Assembly (NCBI GenBank): GCA_910586545.1
Contig: CAJUIQ010000003.1
Coordinates: 16,599 to 80,598, forward strand
Length of the DNA stretch: 64,000 bases
Reading direction: 5' to 3'
Origin: an uncultured Eubacteriales bacterium
Lineage (GTDB): Bacteria > Bacillota > Clostridia > Oscillospirales > CAG-272
Of this stretch, positions 53,372-62,200 are shown piece after piece. The stretch's first letter is position 1; each line of letters begins with the position of its first letter. Below the pieces are notes generated by a model. The model was not told where the DNA came from. It worked only from the letters and a program-made list of their open reading frames with translations, and did not search any database. Made by a program: the position numbers and the translations under genes.

Positions 53372-54832
53372 ATGCATCCCGGATATTTATTGATCCCAAT
53401 TCTATTCCCAATCCTGGCCGGACTTTTCACATATCTGCTTCCCCTCTCCAAAGCATGGATGCGCCGAATATATTTTATCATTGTAATATTCCTAAACGCA
53501 GGATTTATGTGGATGCTTTTATTTTTCTCTCCATCCGAGGGTCTTGTGCTCCTGGAATTTACCGATACCCTGCAGTTATCTCTGCGCTTGGACGGACTGG
53601 GAAAAATTTTTGCAGGACTGGTATCCGCGCTGTGGCCGCTTACCTTGCTGTACGGCTTTGACTATATGAAAAATGAAAAACATCAAAGGCGTTTTTGGGC
53701 GTTTTTCACTATGGCTTTCGGCGTTACCCTTGGGGTTGCCCTGGCGGCAAATCTTTTGACCATGTATCTTTTTTATGAAATGCTTACCCTTGTAACCATT
53801 CCTCTCGTAATCCATGAGATGAACAAGGAGTCCTTAGCAGCCGGAAAAAAATATATGATTTATTCCTTTGGGGGGGCGGCCTTCGCCTTTCTGGGGCTTG
53901 CATATGTCCTTTCCTTTGGCGCATCCGACTTCGTCCTTGGCGGATTTTTATCGGGTAAGGCCGCGGACAGTCAGGCCACGCTGTTCTGGTTTTTTGCCTT
54001 TGTTGGTTTTGGTGTGAAGGCTGCCCTTTTCCCGCTCCACGGATGGCTGCCTACCGCCTCTGTCGCACCGACGCCTGTTACCGCCCTGCTTCATGCGGTG
54101 GCCGTCGTAAAGGCGGGCGCTTTTGCCGCAATCCGTCTCACCTATTACACCTTCGGTACAGAAGGGATTCAAGGTTCTTGGGCACAGCGGGCCGCGATGA
54201 CGCTGACGCTGATCACCATTTTGTACGGATCCGTCATGGCGTTGCGGCAAACCCATTTTAAGCGGCGGCTGGCTTATTCCACAATATCCAATCTGTCATA
54301 TGTTTTATTTGGAATTACCATGCTGACCAATACGGGTATGATCGCTTCCCTGCTTCACTTGGTATTTCACTCTCTTATAAAAATCGTGGCCTTTTTTGCC
54401 GCAGGCGCCGTACTCCAATATACCGGGAAACAGAAGGTCTCTTCTTTGGAAGGAATTGGGCGGTATATGCCGCTCACCTTTACAGCCTTTACCGTATCCG
54501 CCCTGGCGCTTACCGGAATACCGCCGCTGAACGGATTCTTCAGTAAATGGTATCTTTCACTGGCGGCCCTGGATATTGGTGGCCCCCTGGAAATCGCCGG
54601 TATATGTGTGCTGCTGATTTCCGCTGTGCTGACCGCAATATATCTAATTACGATTTGTATTCAGGCCTTCTTCCCCCGAAACTATAAGGCGCTGATCTGT
54701 ACTCCGGAAAATTGTCGGGAAGCAAGTCCGCTTATGACGGTACCAATGCTGCTTTTATCTGCATTGACCGTCGCAGCCGGTCTTTTTGCTCCGCAGATTG
54801 CCGCGCTCTTTACAAAGGTGGTGCTGGGATGA
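53372..54832 (+). CDS. Proton-conducting antiporter subunit, NuoL/M/N-like (3 of 4)
   Basis: A 486-residue paralogue. Glu in MYLFYEMLTLVTIPLVIHE, Lys in GFGVKAALFPLHGWLPTAS and the second Lys in AVAVVKAGAFAAIRL are present. The segment SVAPTPVTALLHAVAVVKAG resembles NuoL/MrpA (VAxTPVSALLHA) more than the PAPASxxLS of the other three, so this is the best candidate for the MrpA-N/NuoL-like member. The ATG at 53372 has AAAGGA 9 nt upstream. It overlaps the next start by ATGA. Confidence 0.93.
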   Translation: MHPGYLLIPILFPILAGLFTYLLPLSKAWMRRIYFIIVIFLNAGFMWMLLFFSPSEGLVLLEFTDTLQLSLRLDGLGKIFAGLVSALWPLTLLYGFDYMKNEKHQRRFWAFFTMAFGVTLGVALAANLLTMYLFYEMLTLVTIPLVIHEMNKESLAAGKKYMIYSFGGAAFAFLGLAYVLSFGASDFVLGGFLSGKAADSQATLFWFFAFVGFGVKAALFPLHGWLPTASVAPTPVTALLHAVAVVKAGAFAAIRLTYYTFGTEGIQGSWAQRAAMTLTLITILYGSVMALRQTHFKRRLAYSTISNLSYVLFGITMLTNTGMIASLLHLVFHSLIKIVAFFAAGAVLQYTGKQKVSSLEGIGRYMPLTFTAFTVSALALTGIPPLNGFFSKWYLSLAALDIGGPLEIAGICVLLISAVLTAIYLITICIQAFFPRNYKALICTPENCREASPLMTVPMLLLSALTVAAGLFAPQIAALFTKVVLG

Positions 54833-56763
54833 TCTATATTCTTACCGTTTTTCTCTCTGTCTTGGCTGCCCCTGCAGCCTATTGGATCGGCAAAAAAAGC
54901 AGCCGCGCCATGCATGTGCTCACCATTGCCGCTTGCCTTTGTACCCTTGTACTGTCAGCTCTTCCGATTCTTCTAAAAGACAGTACAGATTTTTTTAGCT
55001 TATTAGGGCTGCGTATGTCCAGCGGCGGGCTAGGCGGCCTATATGGCGTGCTTACCGCGCTGCTTTGGACCCTGGCCGCTCTGTTCGCACCTAGATATTT
55101 TCATGGCAAAATCGACACCCCCCGGTATATCTTTTTCTTTTTGATCACATTGGGGGCCACCATGGGCGTTTTCCTGGCCGCAGATTTACTGACCTTGTTT
55201 GTCTTTTTCGAGGTGATGTCCCTTGCATCCTGTGCCTGGGTCGCCCATACGGAAACAAAGCAGGCGCTGGAAGCCACGAAGACCTATCTGACTATCTCTG
55301 TGGCCGGCGGACTGGTTTTGCTAATGGGCCTCTTTCTCTTGTACAGCAGCACGGGAACACTGGTAATTCGGGAGCTGCAGGCCGCCGCGAATCCCAATAC
55401 TCTGCTGCCCGCCTGCCTATGCCTGCTATTCGGATTCGGCACAAAAGCCGGCATCTTCCCGCTGCATATCTGGCTCCCCAAAGCGCATCCAGAAGCGCCG
55501 GCCCCCGCCTCTGCCCTGCTCTCAGGCATTCTGACCAAGGCGGGATGCTTCGGCGCGCTTCTCCTTACCCTGCGTCTTATGGGGGGATCGCAAATTTGGA
55601 ACCATATCCTGCTGGTGCTGGGCATGATTACAATGCTGACAGGTGCGATTCCCGCCCTGTTCGCAACACAGTTGAAACGCATTTTGGCCCTTTCTTCTTT
55701 GTCTCAAATCGGTTTCATTTTTACCGGTATCGCTATGGTGGGATTTGCCGAAAATCCCTCTCTGGCGGCACAGGGAACGGTTTTATATATGATCGGTCAC
55801 TCCCTGGCAAAGCTGGTTCTGTTTCTGTTTGCCGGCGCTGTGTACTGTACCGCCCACACCTTAGATTTAAACGCCCTGCAGGGCTGGGGCAAGGGTCGTC
55901 CGCTGCTGCATATATGCTTTTTATCCGGTGCGCTTAGTCTTGCCGGAACGCCCTTTTTCTGCGGGTATCTTGGGAAGACGCTCATTCATGAAGCCATAGC
56001 GGAGCAAGTAGAGACAGGGGGAATGCTGTTTCATATAGCAGAGTGGATCTTTCTCTTTGCCGGCGGACTGACACTGGCATATCTTTTGAAAATTTATATC
56101 CCTCTTTTCCATATGGGAAAAAAGTGGCCAAAAAAAGAGGCCAAGCTGGGCGGCGCCGCAACCTTCGCGCTGATCCCTTGTACTGTTTTGCTGCCGCTTA
56201 TTGCAAGCCTGCCGAATGTATGCGAAAAAATTGCCTCCATCGGACTGCAGGGTACCGGAATTTCGCCTCTGCCTGCGGACTTTGCGTTTTATTCCCTGCA
56301 TAATCTATCCGGTATCGGAATCTCCTTTGTCATTGGCGTCTCTGTTTTTCTGGGAATTATTCTGGGGTGCCTATATCGAGAAGGAAAGTATCGTACTGTA
56401 TCTTCTCCGCTGTCACTGGAAAAAACAATTTATATTCCCGTCTTTCGAGGGCTGAAAACACTCCTGATTCTGCTATGTCGAATTCTTTGCGATTTGCCGG
56501 CCGTACTTCTCCTGCTGTTCAAGCGAACCATACTGCGTCCGCTGGACAGCCCGCATGAGCGGCGGCATCGATTTCTTACCCGTGTTGGAGACGCGTATGA
56601 CCGGATCAGAGGAAGAGACGCCCTTACCAGCGCCGATTTTCTTATTGACGCATATACGACGATTCAGGACACTACAGGCAGAATTCTCAGCAATTTTTCC
56701 TTTGCGCTGCTGATGACCTGTCTTGGCGTATGTATTATATTAATCTTCTTATTGGTAAAATAA
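54829..56763 (+). CDS. Proton-conducting antiporter subunit, NuoL/M/N-like, long (4 of 4)
   Basis: A 644-residue member, longer than its three neighbours. Glu in LFVFFEVMSLASCAWVAH, Lys in GFGTKAGIFPLHIWLPK and the second Lys in GILTKAGCFGALLL are present. The C-terminal about 150 residues add further hydrophobic segments and an amphipathic region (PLSLEKTIYIPVFRGLKTLLILLCRI ... LSNFSFALLMTCLGVCIILIFLLVK). This could be a NuoL-like lateral helix, though the length alone does not prove it. The start ATG overlaps the previous stop (ATGA). It is the last gene of the operon. Confidence 0.92.
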   Translation: MIYILTVFLSVLAAPAAYWIGKKSSRAMHVLTIAACLCTLVLSALPILLKDSTDFFSLLGLRMSSGGLGGLYGVLTALLWTLAALFAPRYFHGKIDTPRYIFFFLITLGATMGVFLAADLLTLFVFFEVMSLASCAWVAHTETKQALEATKTYLTISVAGGLVLLMGLFLLYSSTGTLVIRELQAAANPNTLLPACLCLLFGFGTKAGIFPLHIWLPKAHPEAPAPASALLSGILTKAGCFGALLLTLRLMGGSQIWNHILLVLGMITMLTGAIPALFATQLKRILALSSLSQIGFIFTGIAMVGFAENPSLAAQGTVLYMIGHSLAKLVLFLFAGAVYCTAHTLDLNALQGWGKGRPLLHICFLSGALSLAGTPFFCGYLGKTLIHEAIAEQVETGGMLFHIAEWIFLFAGGLTLAYLLKIYIPLFHMGKKWPKKEAKLGGAATFALIPCTVLLPLIASLPNVCEKIASIGLQGTGISPLPADFAFYSLHNLSGIGISFVIGVSVFLGIILGCLYREGKYRTVSSPLSLEKTIYIPVFRGLKTLLILLCRILCDLPAVLLLLFKRTILRPLDSPHERRHRFLTRVGDAYDRIRGRDALTSADFLIDAYTTIQDTTGRILSNFSFALLMTCLGVCIILIFLLVK

Positions 56764-56771
56764 CATGGAGC

Positions 56772-56794
56772 GCCCCCTGCCGTCGGCAGGGGGC
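56772..56794 (+). terminator. Terminator of the Mrp/Mbh-type operon
   Basis: GCCCCCTGCC and GGCAGGGGGC pair perfectly around GTC, followed by TTACTTATTTG. It lies 9 nt after the last stop codon. Confidence 0.82.
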
Positions 56795-56870
56795 TTACTT
56801 ATTTGCCGGTATTCCTTAAAATCCGTCAAAAATTCCCACTTTAAAAATGCAACCACTATATAGACGCTTC

Positions 56871-56899
56871 TTGCTTTTCTACGGAGAATATGATATAAT
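56871..56899 (+). promoter_or_regulatory. Sigma-A promoter at dispersed element copy C
   Basis: TTGCTT (56871-56876), 17 nt, TATAAT (56894-56899) with an extended TGA before it. The arrangement is the same as at copy B: the -10 box is the element's first bases. Confidence 0.72.
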
Positions 56900-56946
56900 A
56901 GCCGCAGGGCGGCTATTGATGATTGATTTGCAACGGCACTGCCGCC
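56894..56946 (+). repeat. Dispersed intergenic element, copy C
   Basis: TATAATAGCCGC, AGG, GCGGCTATTGATGATTG, ATTTGCAACGGCACTGCCGCC. The 9-bp hairpin is perfect in this copy. A second perfect hairpin (GACTGCAC-TTC-GTGCAGTC, 56966-56984) follows. The gene at 57048 begins about 100 nt downstream in the same orientation. A reverse-frame reading of copies A and C both give ANQSSIAA.RLL, a spurious peptide produced by the repeat. Confidence 0.82.
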
Positions 56947-57047
56947 TGCCTCCGCTGTCGCGGCTGACTGCACTTCGTGCAGTCTAAAATCATGTAATAA
57001 TAAGTACAAAATAGCTATGAATGAATGATTTGTGCAGAGGACTTGCT

Positions 57048-57650
57048 ATGAAAGATATTTACATTGCATTTCTCGCATCTAATTATAAAAGCGGGAAATT
57101 TATACGCGCCTTTACAAGAACGCGATACAGTCATGTGGCGCTGTCCAGCAGTCCGCAGCTTTCTGAAATGTATTCTTTTTCCAGACAATATTACAACACC
57201 CCTTTTGTAGCCGGATTTGTAAGAGAACTGCCCTCTCGATATTTATATAATGGGACAGACACGCCGGTAAAAGTCTGTAAGGTTTCCGTTTCCGATGCGC
57301 ACTATGAACAGATTTTGTCTACGATACATACCTTTATGAAAAATAAAAAGCAGATGAAATACAACTTTTTATCGGCTTTTGCTTATCCGCTCCATAAATC
57401 TGTAAAAATTCGCGACGCATATATCTGTATTGAATTTGTGCGTTTTGTTCTGGGAATCAATGACTTTTTAACCATTCCCCAACTGGAAAAGCGGCTAAGC
57501 GGCTCTGTCGTATATGAAGGCGGGATGCGTGCGCTCGTAAACACGAATGCGGATATGGACGATTACTTTGACAGAAAATCCTTTTTCTATCAGGTCAGTC
57601 ACATAACGGCAGACCTTGCATTGCTGATCCGTCGGCTTCCAATTAAATAA
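57048..57650 (+). CDS. Papain-like/NlpC-P60-like (YiiX-type) small protein
   Basis: A 200-residue protein without a signal peptide. His28 in RYSHVALSSS and Cys127 in DAYICIEFVRFVLG look like the His and Cys of a circularly permuted papain fold (YiiX/LRAT/NlpC-P60 relatives), where His precedes Cys. Such enzymes cleave or transfer acyl or peptide bonds. The domain call is from motif spacing only. The ATG at 57048 has AGAGGA upstream; an in-frame ATG at 57021 lacks a ribosome site. It lies behind a dispersed element with a promoter and ends at a bidirectional terminator. Confidence 0.72.
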   Translation: MKDIYIAFLASNYKSGKFIRAFTRTRYSHVALSSSPQLSEMYSFSRQYYNTPFVAGFVRELPSRYLYNGTDTPVKVCKVSVSDAHYEQILSTIHTFMKNKKQMKYNFLSAFAYPLHKSVKIRDAYICIEFVRFVLGINDFLTIPQLEKRLSGSVVYEGGMRALVNTNADMDDYFDRKSFFYQVSHITADLALLIRRLPIK

Positions 57651-57654
57651 CTGC

Positions 57655-57685
57655 AAAAAAGTCAGCGCATAGCGCTGACTTTTTC
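57655..57685. terminator. Bidirectional terminator
   Basis: GTCAGCGC and GCGCTGAC pair around ATA, with AAAAAA before and TTTTTC after. It serves both convergent genes (57048 plus, mtnN minus). Confidence 0.9.
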
Positions 57686-57686
57686 T

Positions 57687-58391
57687 TTATAGCAGCTGCA
57701 GCATCTGGTCAATTGCAGCCACTGCTAAATCCGCCGCAGCTGCAGCAAATACTGGATAGTCCATACCGGAATCTGCGCTGGCACTGTCAGATATAGCACG
57801 TAAGATTCCGAAGGGAACCTGATTCAAATAGCATGCCTGCCCAATCGCGCCGCCCTCCATTTCGCAGGCCGCAGCATGAAATTGGTCCCGAATACGGCTA
57901 CGCTGTTGTTCGGTACATACAAAGGTATCTCCTGACGCTACGACCCCTAGCATATGCTTCTTTTCTAAAATTTGAACACTGCGCTGCAACGCAGAAACCA
58001 GCTGCCTGTCACAGGGAAGCTGTATCATATCGATTCCGGACAGCAGCCCCACGGGATCCCCCAATCCAGATGTATCCATATCATGTTGAACAACATGAGA
58101 GGCAATCACAAGATCCAAAACCTGCAGTCCATCCGCCAAGCCTCCCGCAACACCGGTATTTATGATGCAGTCCGGCGCATATCGTAAAATCATAGTCTGT
58201 GCGCACACTGCTGCAAACACTTTGCCAACGCCGCATTTTGCCGCAATCACGGTTTTGTTGTGGAGCGTCCCCCTAACATACCGAATCCCGCTAACAATTT
58301 CTTCAGTTGGATTTTGGAGTTTTTCCCAAATTCCGTCTATTTCCATCTGCATGGCGGCAATAATTCCCACCGTCTTATATTTCTTCTCCAT
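57687..58391 (-). CDS. mtnN: 5'-methylthioadenosine/S-adenosylhomocysteine nucleosidase
   Basis: A 234-residue nucleosidase that removes adenine from MTA and SAH, recycling methionine and, indirectly, autoinducer-2 precursors. It begins VGIIAAMQMEIDGIWEKL, with the IAAMxxE start of the family. Further blocks are AAKCGVGKVFAAVCAQTMIL and INTGVAGGL, VASGDTFVC, CEMEGGAIGQACYLNQVPFGILRAISDSAS (with the catalytic Asp of SDSA). AGGGGGA precedes the ATG. A promoter lies just upstream at 58418-58446, facing away from the tRNA promoter. Confidence 0.96.
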   Translation of the reverse strand: MEKKYKTVGIIAAMQMEIDGIWEKLQNPTEEIVSGIRYVRGTLHNKTVIAAKCGVGKVFAAVCAQTMILRYAPDCIINTGVAGGLADGLQVLDLVIASHVVQHDMDTSGLGDPVGLLSGIDMIQLPCDRQLVSALQRSVQILEKKHMLGVVASGDTFVCTEQQRSRIRDQFHAAACEMEGGAIGQACYLNQVPFGILRAISDSASADSGMDYPVFAAAAADLAVAAIDQMLQLL

Positions 58392-58417
58392 AAATCCCCC
58401 TGTGTATGTTTTTCCAT

Positions 58418-58446
58418 ATTGTACCCTGCAGGTAAAATTTTGTCAA
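58418..58446 (-). promoter_or_regulatory. Sigma-A promoter for mtnN
   Basis: On the minus strand TTGACA (58441-58446), 17 nt, TACAAT (58418-58423). The leader to the ATG is about 25 nt. Confidence 0.82.
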
Positions 58447-58462
58447 GGCGCTGCGGCTGCTC

Positions 58463-58491
58463 TTGACAGCAGCATAGATTTGTGGTATACT
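58463..58491 (+). promoter_or_regulatory. Sigma-A promoter for the tRNA-Gln/tRNA-Val pair
   Basis: TTGACA (58463-58468), 17 nt, TATACT (58486-58491). Transcription would begin about 13-15 nt before the tRNA-Gln 5' end. Confidence 0.85.
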
Positions 58492-58510
58492 GTCCCTTGC
58501 AAAACTAAAT

Positions 58511-58584
58511 TGGGATATGGTGTAATGGTAACACACAGGACTTTGACTCCTGTTTTGTAGGTTCGAGCCCTGCTATCCCAGCCA
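58511..58584 (+). tRNA. tRNA-Gln (anticodon TTG)
   Basis: The acceptor stem is TGGGATA with TATCCCA, the T loop GTTCGAG is standard, and the anticodon loop is CTTTGAC with TTG at 58543-58545. The discriminator G (58581) and an encoded CCA (58582-58584) follow. The 3' tail begins AAATCATAATAAACGG before the next tRNA. Confidence 0.95.
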
Positions 58585-58628
58585 AATCATAATAAACGGA
58601 CTTTGGGGCGGTAGCTGCCGCTCCATAC

Positions 58629-58705
58629 GGAGGCATAGCTCAGCTGGTTAGAGCGTTCGGTTCACATCCGAGAGGTCGCGGGTTCGAGTCCCTCTGTCTC
58701 CACCA
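58629..58705 (+). tRNA. tRNA-Val (anticodon CAC)
   Basis: The acceptor stem GGAGGCA pairs with TGTCTCC (one G-T wobble). The anticodon loop is TTCACAT with CAC at 58663-58665, T loop GTTCGAG, discriminator A and an encoded CCA (58703-58705). It is transcribed with tRNA-Gln. Confidence 0.95.
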
Positions 58706-58729
58706 AATCAAAGCGCAATCTTTGATACA

Positions 58730-58762
58730 AAAATAGCCTTCCATTTTGGAAGGCTATTTTTG
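58730..58762 (+). terminator. Terminator of the tRNA operon
   Basis: AAATAGCCTTCC and GGAAGGCTATTT pair around ATTTT, followed by TTGCGTC. It lies 25 nt past the tRNA-Val 3' end. From here to 59237 there is a gene-free stretch of about 475 nt; 58763-58960 shows nothing recognisable beyond AT-rich sequence. Confidence 0.88.
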
Positions 58763-58964
58763 CGTCTATGCTCGGGAAGCTTTCGTATCACTGGACTCCG
58801 GACTTTTTCTATTTTCAAAACAGGATAGACCTCCCTGAGACCTATCGCAGGTTCAAAAACCGCTGTTTTGGAACTCCCATCCCATATGGTTACATATATC
58901 ACAGAAAAGTTTAGACAAGATTTGAAAAAAGGAGCCAGGGTGCGTAAATTTCCCTAAATAACCA

Positions 58965-58993
58965 TTGAAAAGATGGGGGTTCTATGCTACAAT
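58965..58993 (+). promoter_or_regulatory. Sigma-A promoter for the surface-protein gene
   Basis: TTGAAA (58965-58970), 17 nt, TACAAT (58988-58993). It gives a leader of about 235 nt before the GTG at 59237. The leader contains a short ORF, a tetranucleotide repeat and a terminator-like hairpin. Confidence 0.72.
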
Positions 58994-59051
58994 GACCATA
59001 TATAACAAAAGTGAGATAAAATAAAAAGATTTACAAAAAAGGCTTGATTTT

Positions 59052-59105
59052 ATGAAACCACTGCCTATAATCGTGACAGACAGACAGACAGACAGACAGA
59101 GGTAA
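59052..59105 (+). CDS. Possible 17-residue leader peptide containing the GACA repeat
   Basis: ATG at 59052 opens MKPLPIIVTDRQTDRQR and ends at TAA 59103-59105. AAAAAAGG lies about 9 nt upstream. Because the repeat unit is 4 nt, adding or removing one unit shifts the frame and moves the stop codon. Whether it is translated is unknown. Its codons run through the microsatellite and into the first of two downstream hairpins. Confidence 0.35.
   Translation: MKPLPIIVTDRQTDRQR
59075..59098 (+). repeat. (GACA)6 tetranucleotide microsatellite
   Basis: Six uninterrupted GACA units (24 nt) with a partial seventh, in the 5' leader of the surface-protein gene. Such tracts slip readily during replication. 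The last unit overlaps the left arm of a hairpin GACAGAGG-TAA-CCTCTGTC (59095-59113). Confidence 0.95.
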
Positions 59106-59144
59106 CCTCTGTCCTTTTGGCGTACCCAAAATTAAACTTCGATC

Positions 59145-59192
59145 AAAAAGGCCTATTCCACCCACTTTATTGTGGGAGGGATGTGCCTTTTT
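59145..59192 (+). terminator. Terminator-like hairpin in the surface-protein leader (possible attenuator)
   Basis: AAAAAGGC (59145-59152) pairs with GCCTTTTT (59185-59192). An inner stem pairs CCCAC with GTGGG around TTTATT. The stem's own T-run could act as the terminator tail. It sits 45 nt before the GTG, so it would block or modulate expression of the gene. Confidence 0.55.
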
Positions 59193-59236
59193 GCATTTGA
59201 AAATAAAAATATTTTTGAAGAAAGGAAAAAATTGAC

Positions 59237-62200
59237 GTGAAACGAAGAAAACAAAGTAAATTGTTGGCCGTTCTGCTGGCGATCGCAATGGTGATGACGA
59301 TACTACCCACTGTAGTTTTTGCAGAAGGAAATAATGGGACAGACGCGGCGCCTGCAGCATCGAATCGTATGGAGCTATCGGATGACAGTTCATGGGAGGA
59401 GTGTGCGAATTGTTCGCAGGAAAATCCTCACATGATTTCTACCCCCGCCGATTTAGATAAAGTCAGAACGCATACCCACACAGATGGCGAGGTTACATCG
59501 ATTACAGGATACTTTAAACTGGCAAACGATATCGTTTTTTTGGATGAAGACTTTGAAGAAAACGGTGCTTTTTACAACGAAGGGTGGGGTTGGACGCCAA
59601 TTGGTCATAATAATAAACAGTCTTATTTTAGCGGCGCTAAGTTTTGCGGCGATTTTGATGGAAACACATACGCTGTCAAAAACGTGAAAATGAATCGTCC
59701 GGCGCAATACTGGTATAATGGTTTGTTTGCAGCTGTAGACGGCAATGCACATGTTTATAATTTAACACTGGATAGCTTCAACCTGGTTGGCGACTGTTCC
59801 GGAGCCTTGTGCGGACAGGGCTACGGCTCTAATATATGCATTGAAAACATTAAAGTTTCAAATTGTACTATCACCGCAATCAATACCGCTGCCAAGCCCT
59901 CTGCCTTTCTTATTGGAAATATGTTGGGGGGAACCGTTAGAAACATAGAAATTACGAATTGTTCCTATGATCGCGGAGCTAGCGCATGGAAGGGCGCCCT
60001 TATTACGACAGAGTGCACCGATGCTGTTATAGAAAATGTAATGATCACAGACTGCGATTTAAGAGTGTACGCCTATACAGGATTATTGATACCACATGTT
60101 GCAGGAGCTTCGACAATAAAGAATATTACAGTCAAAGGCTGTAATTTTGTTATGACGCATGGCGCTTGGAAATATCTTGTCTATGATGATTCGAGAAAGG
60201 CCGAGACGGATTCTACATTCTCAAATATAGTGTTTGATGATATTACGATTACCGGAAACATAAGTCCGGAAATTATGGCTGTTCCGCAGCCGAAAGAAGG
60301 TTCCAGCCAAATTCAGATGGATAATGTGTCTATTTCCGTTAAGCTAGAAAAAGACACTAACATCGAAACTGTAAAGGCTCTTTTTCAGAAGGACGCAATT
60401 TATATAAGTGAAAATATTCAAAACTTAAATGCGGGAAAATTAGTTGGAAACGCAAATCAAATTATTACATATCTGAACGGCGGCGGATTTGCAGAGAATA
60501 CCGCGTTTACCGCCGGCAAGCTGTCCGTTCCCATCAAGGATGGGTACATCTTTGCCGGATGGTACGACAATGCGTCTCTTACCGGCGATGCTGTGGCTAC
60601 TCCGGAAGCAGGCAACGCCTATTACGCTCAGTGGATTTCGATGGCGGATATTCCCTCCTCCATTACCATGGAATATGGTTCTTCTCAGACTCTCCCAAGT
60701 GTTGAGGGTGTTACTCTTGACTGGAGTTCAGATGATGAAGGAGTCGTGAGCATCTCTAACAATCAGATTACAGCAACCGGCGCCGGCGAAACCACCGTCA
60801 TGGCTAAAGCAACCACACCTGCCGGCGGTACGGCAACTTTCACAGTCAAGGCGGAGGTCACGCCTCTGTCAATTATCTACGGTGCGCCAAAAGAAACGGA
60901 GGAAGGGCGTCCGTACATTGAATATACCTTGAACGCGGACGGAACAGCGCCTAAAATCAGTGAGCTGCTAGGTTTCTATCCGGTGAAAGAAGGTAGCCAA
61001 AATGGTACATATGAGGCGGATATCGATAAAGGAAGGATCACCCTCAAGCCCGGCATGGGAAAGGATGGTGACGTGGAATACACATACGAAAACGACGCCA
61101 GCGGTAATACGATCACGACCGACACCCTGCCGACTCATTCCACTCTGGATGCAGAGGGGAACCCGCACAGTATCCGCGTAGAAATGAAACTGAAAACTCC
61201 AAACTACCGTTTCCGCACTGTGGGTACAAATTGGGAACCGAAAGATACCATCGTGCTCTATGTCGCCTGCTATGAGGCGGATATGAACGAGGTGGATCTG
61301 TATTTGGCAGGAGACGACACACCGCTGAAAAGCTTTGAAGACCGCCATGATTACGTATATACCGGCGAGGGAATTGTCCCGACAGACCGAGATTTGACCA
61401 CCCTGTATAGTAAGGGAGAAAACACCAGCAATACCATTACCAAGTTTACCGCCCACTTCCACGCGATAGAGGAGGGCACCGCCTTTACCGGGACGCACCT
61501 GACTGATGTGTCAAATAGTGAACTGACTGCGGAAGCGCTCAAGGCGATTGCCCCGACAGAACCGGGCGTTTACTCCTTTGTAATCAACGGATATAATCAG
61601 GATACAAAGACTTACTGCTACGTATCCCGGCGATACAGAATCGTTAAGGACACTCCCGCCGGCAGCCCCACCGGCGGCAACGCGGAAAGCGGCGCGACTC
61701 TATCGGAAGTCACCCTGTCCGGCACAATGAAAAACGCGGCAGGCGTTGCAGTGGAAGGCACTTTCACTTGGGACTCTCCGAACCAGATTGTGAAGTGTGA
61801 AACTTCGTATGACTGGACGTTTACCCCGAATGATACAGATCATTACAACACCGTAACAGGTTCGATAGTCGTATTGCACCACGACTTCACAGGAGATTTT
61901 GACGCATACGATGAAAACGGCCACTGGCATATCTGCAATTATGCGGATTGTAACGCAACAGACGAACCGCAAGTCCATATTTTCACCGACTATATATCAA
62001 ACAATGACGCCACCTGTACAACAGATGGAACAAAGACAGCGAAGTGCGATTTCTGCGAGGAAACAAGCACAATTACAGATGAAGGTTCTGCAACAAAACA
62101 CAACTGGGGCGAAACCACATATGTGTGGAGCGAGGACGGAAAGACCTGTACCGCCACCCATGTTTGCTTGAAAGATAACAGCCATACCGAAACGCTACAG

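Noticed and set aside
56749..57009. Small ORF on the minus strand containing the ANQSSIAA peptide
   Set aside because: The same peptide appears in a reverse frame at copy A. It is generated by the dispersed element, not by a gene.
59075..59098. GACA tract as a CRISPR repeat
   Set aside because: The units are 4 nt with no spacers and no cas genes nearby.
59031..59393. A 120-codon minus-strand ORF through the GACA tract
   Set aside because: It covers the promoter-leader and start of the surface-protein gene, and has no ribosome site or domain.
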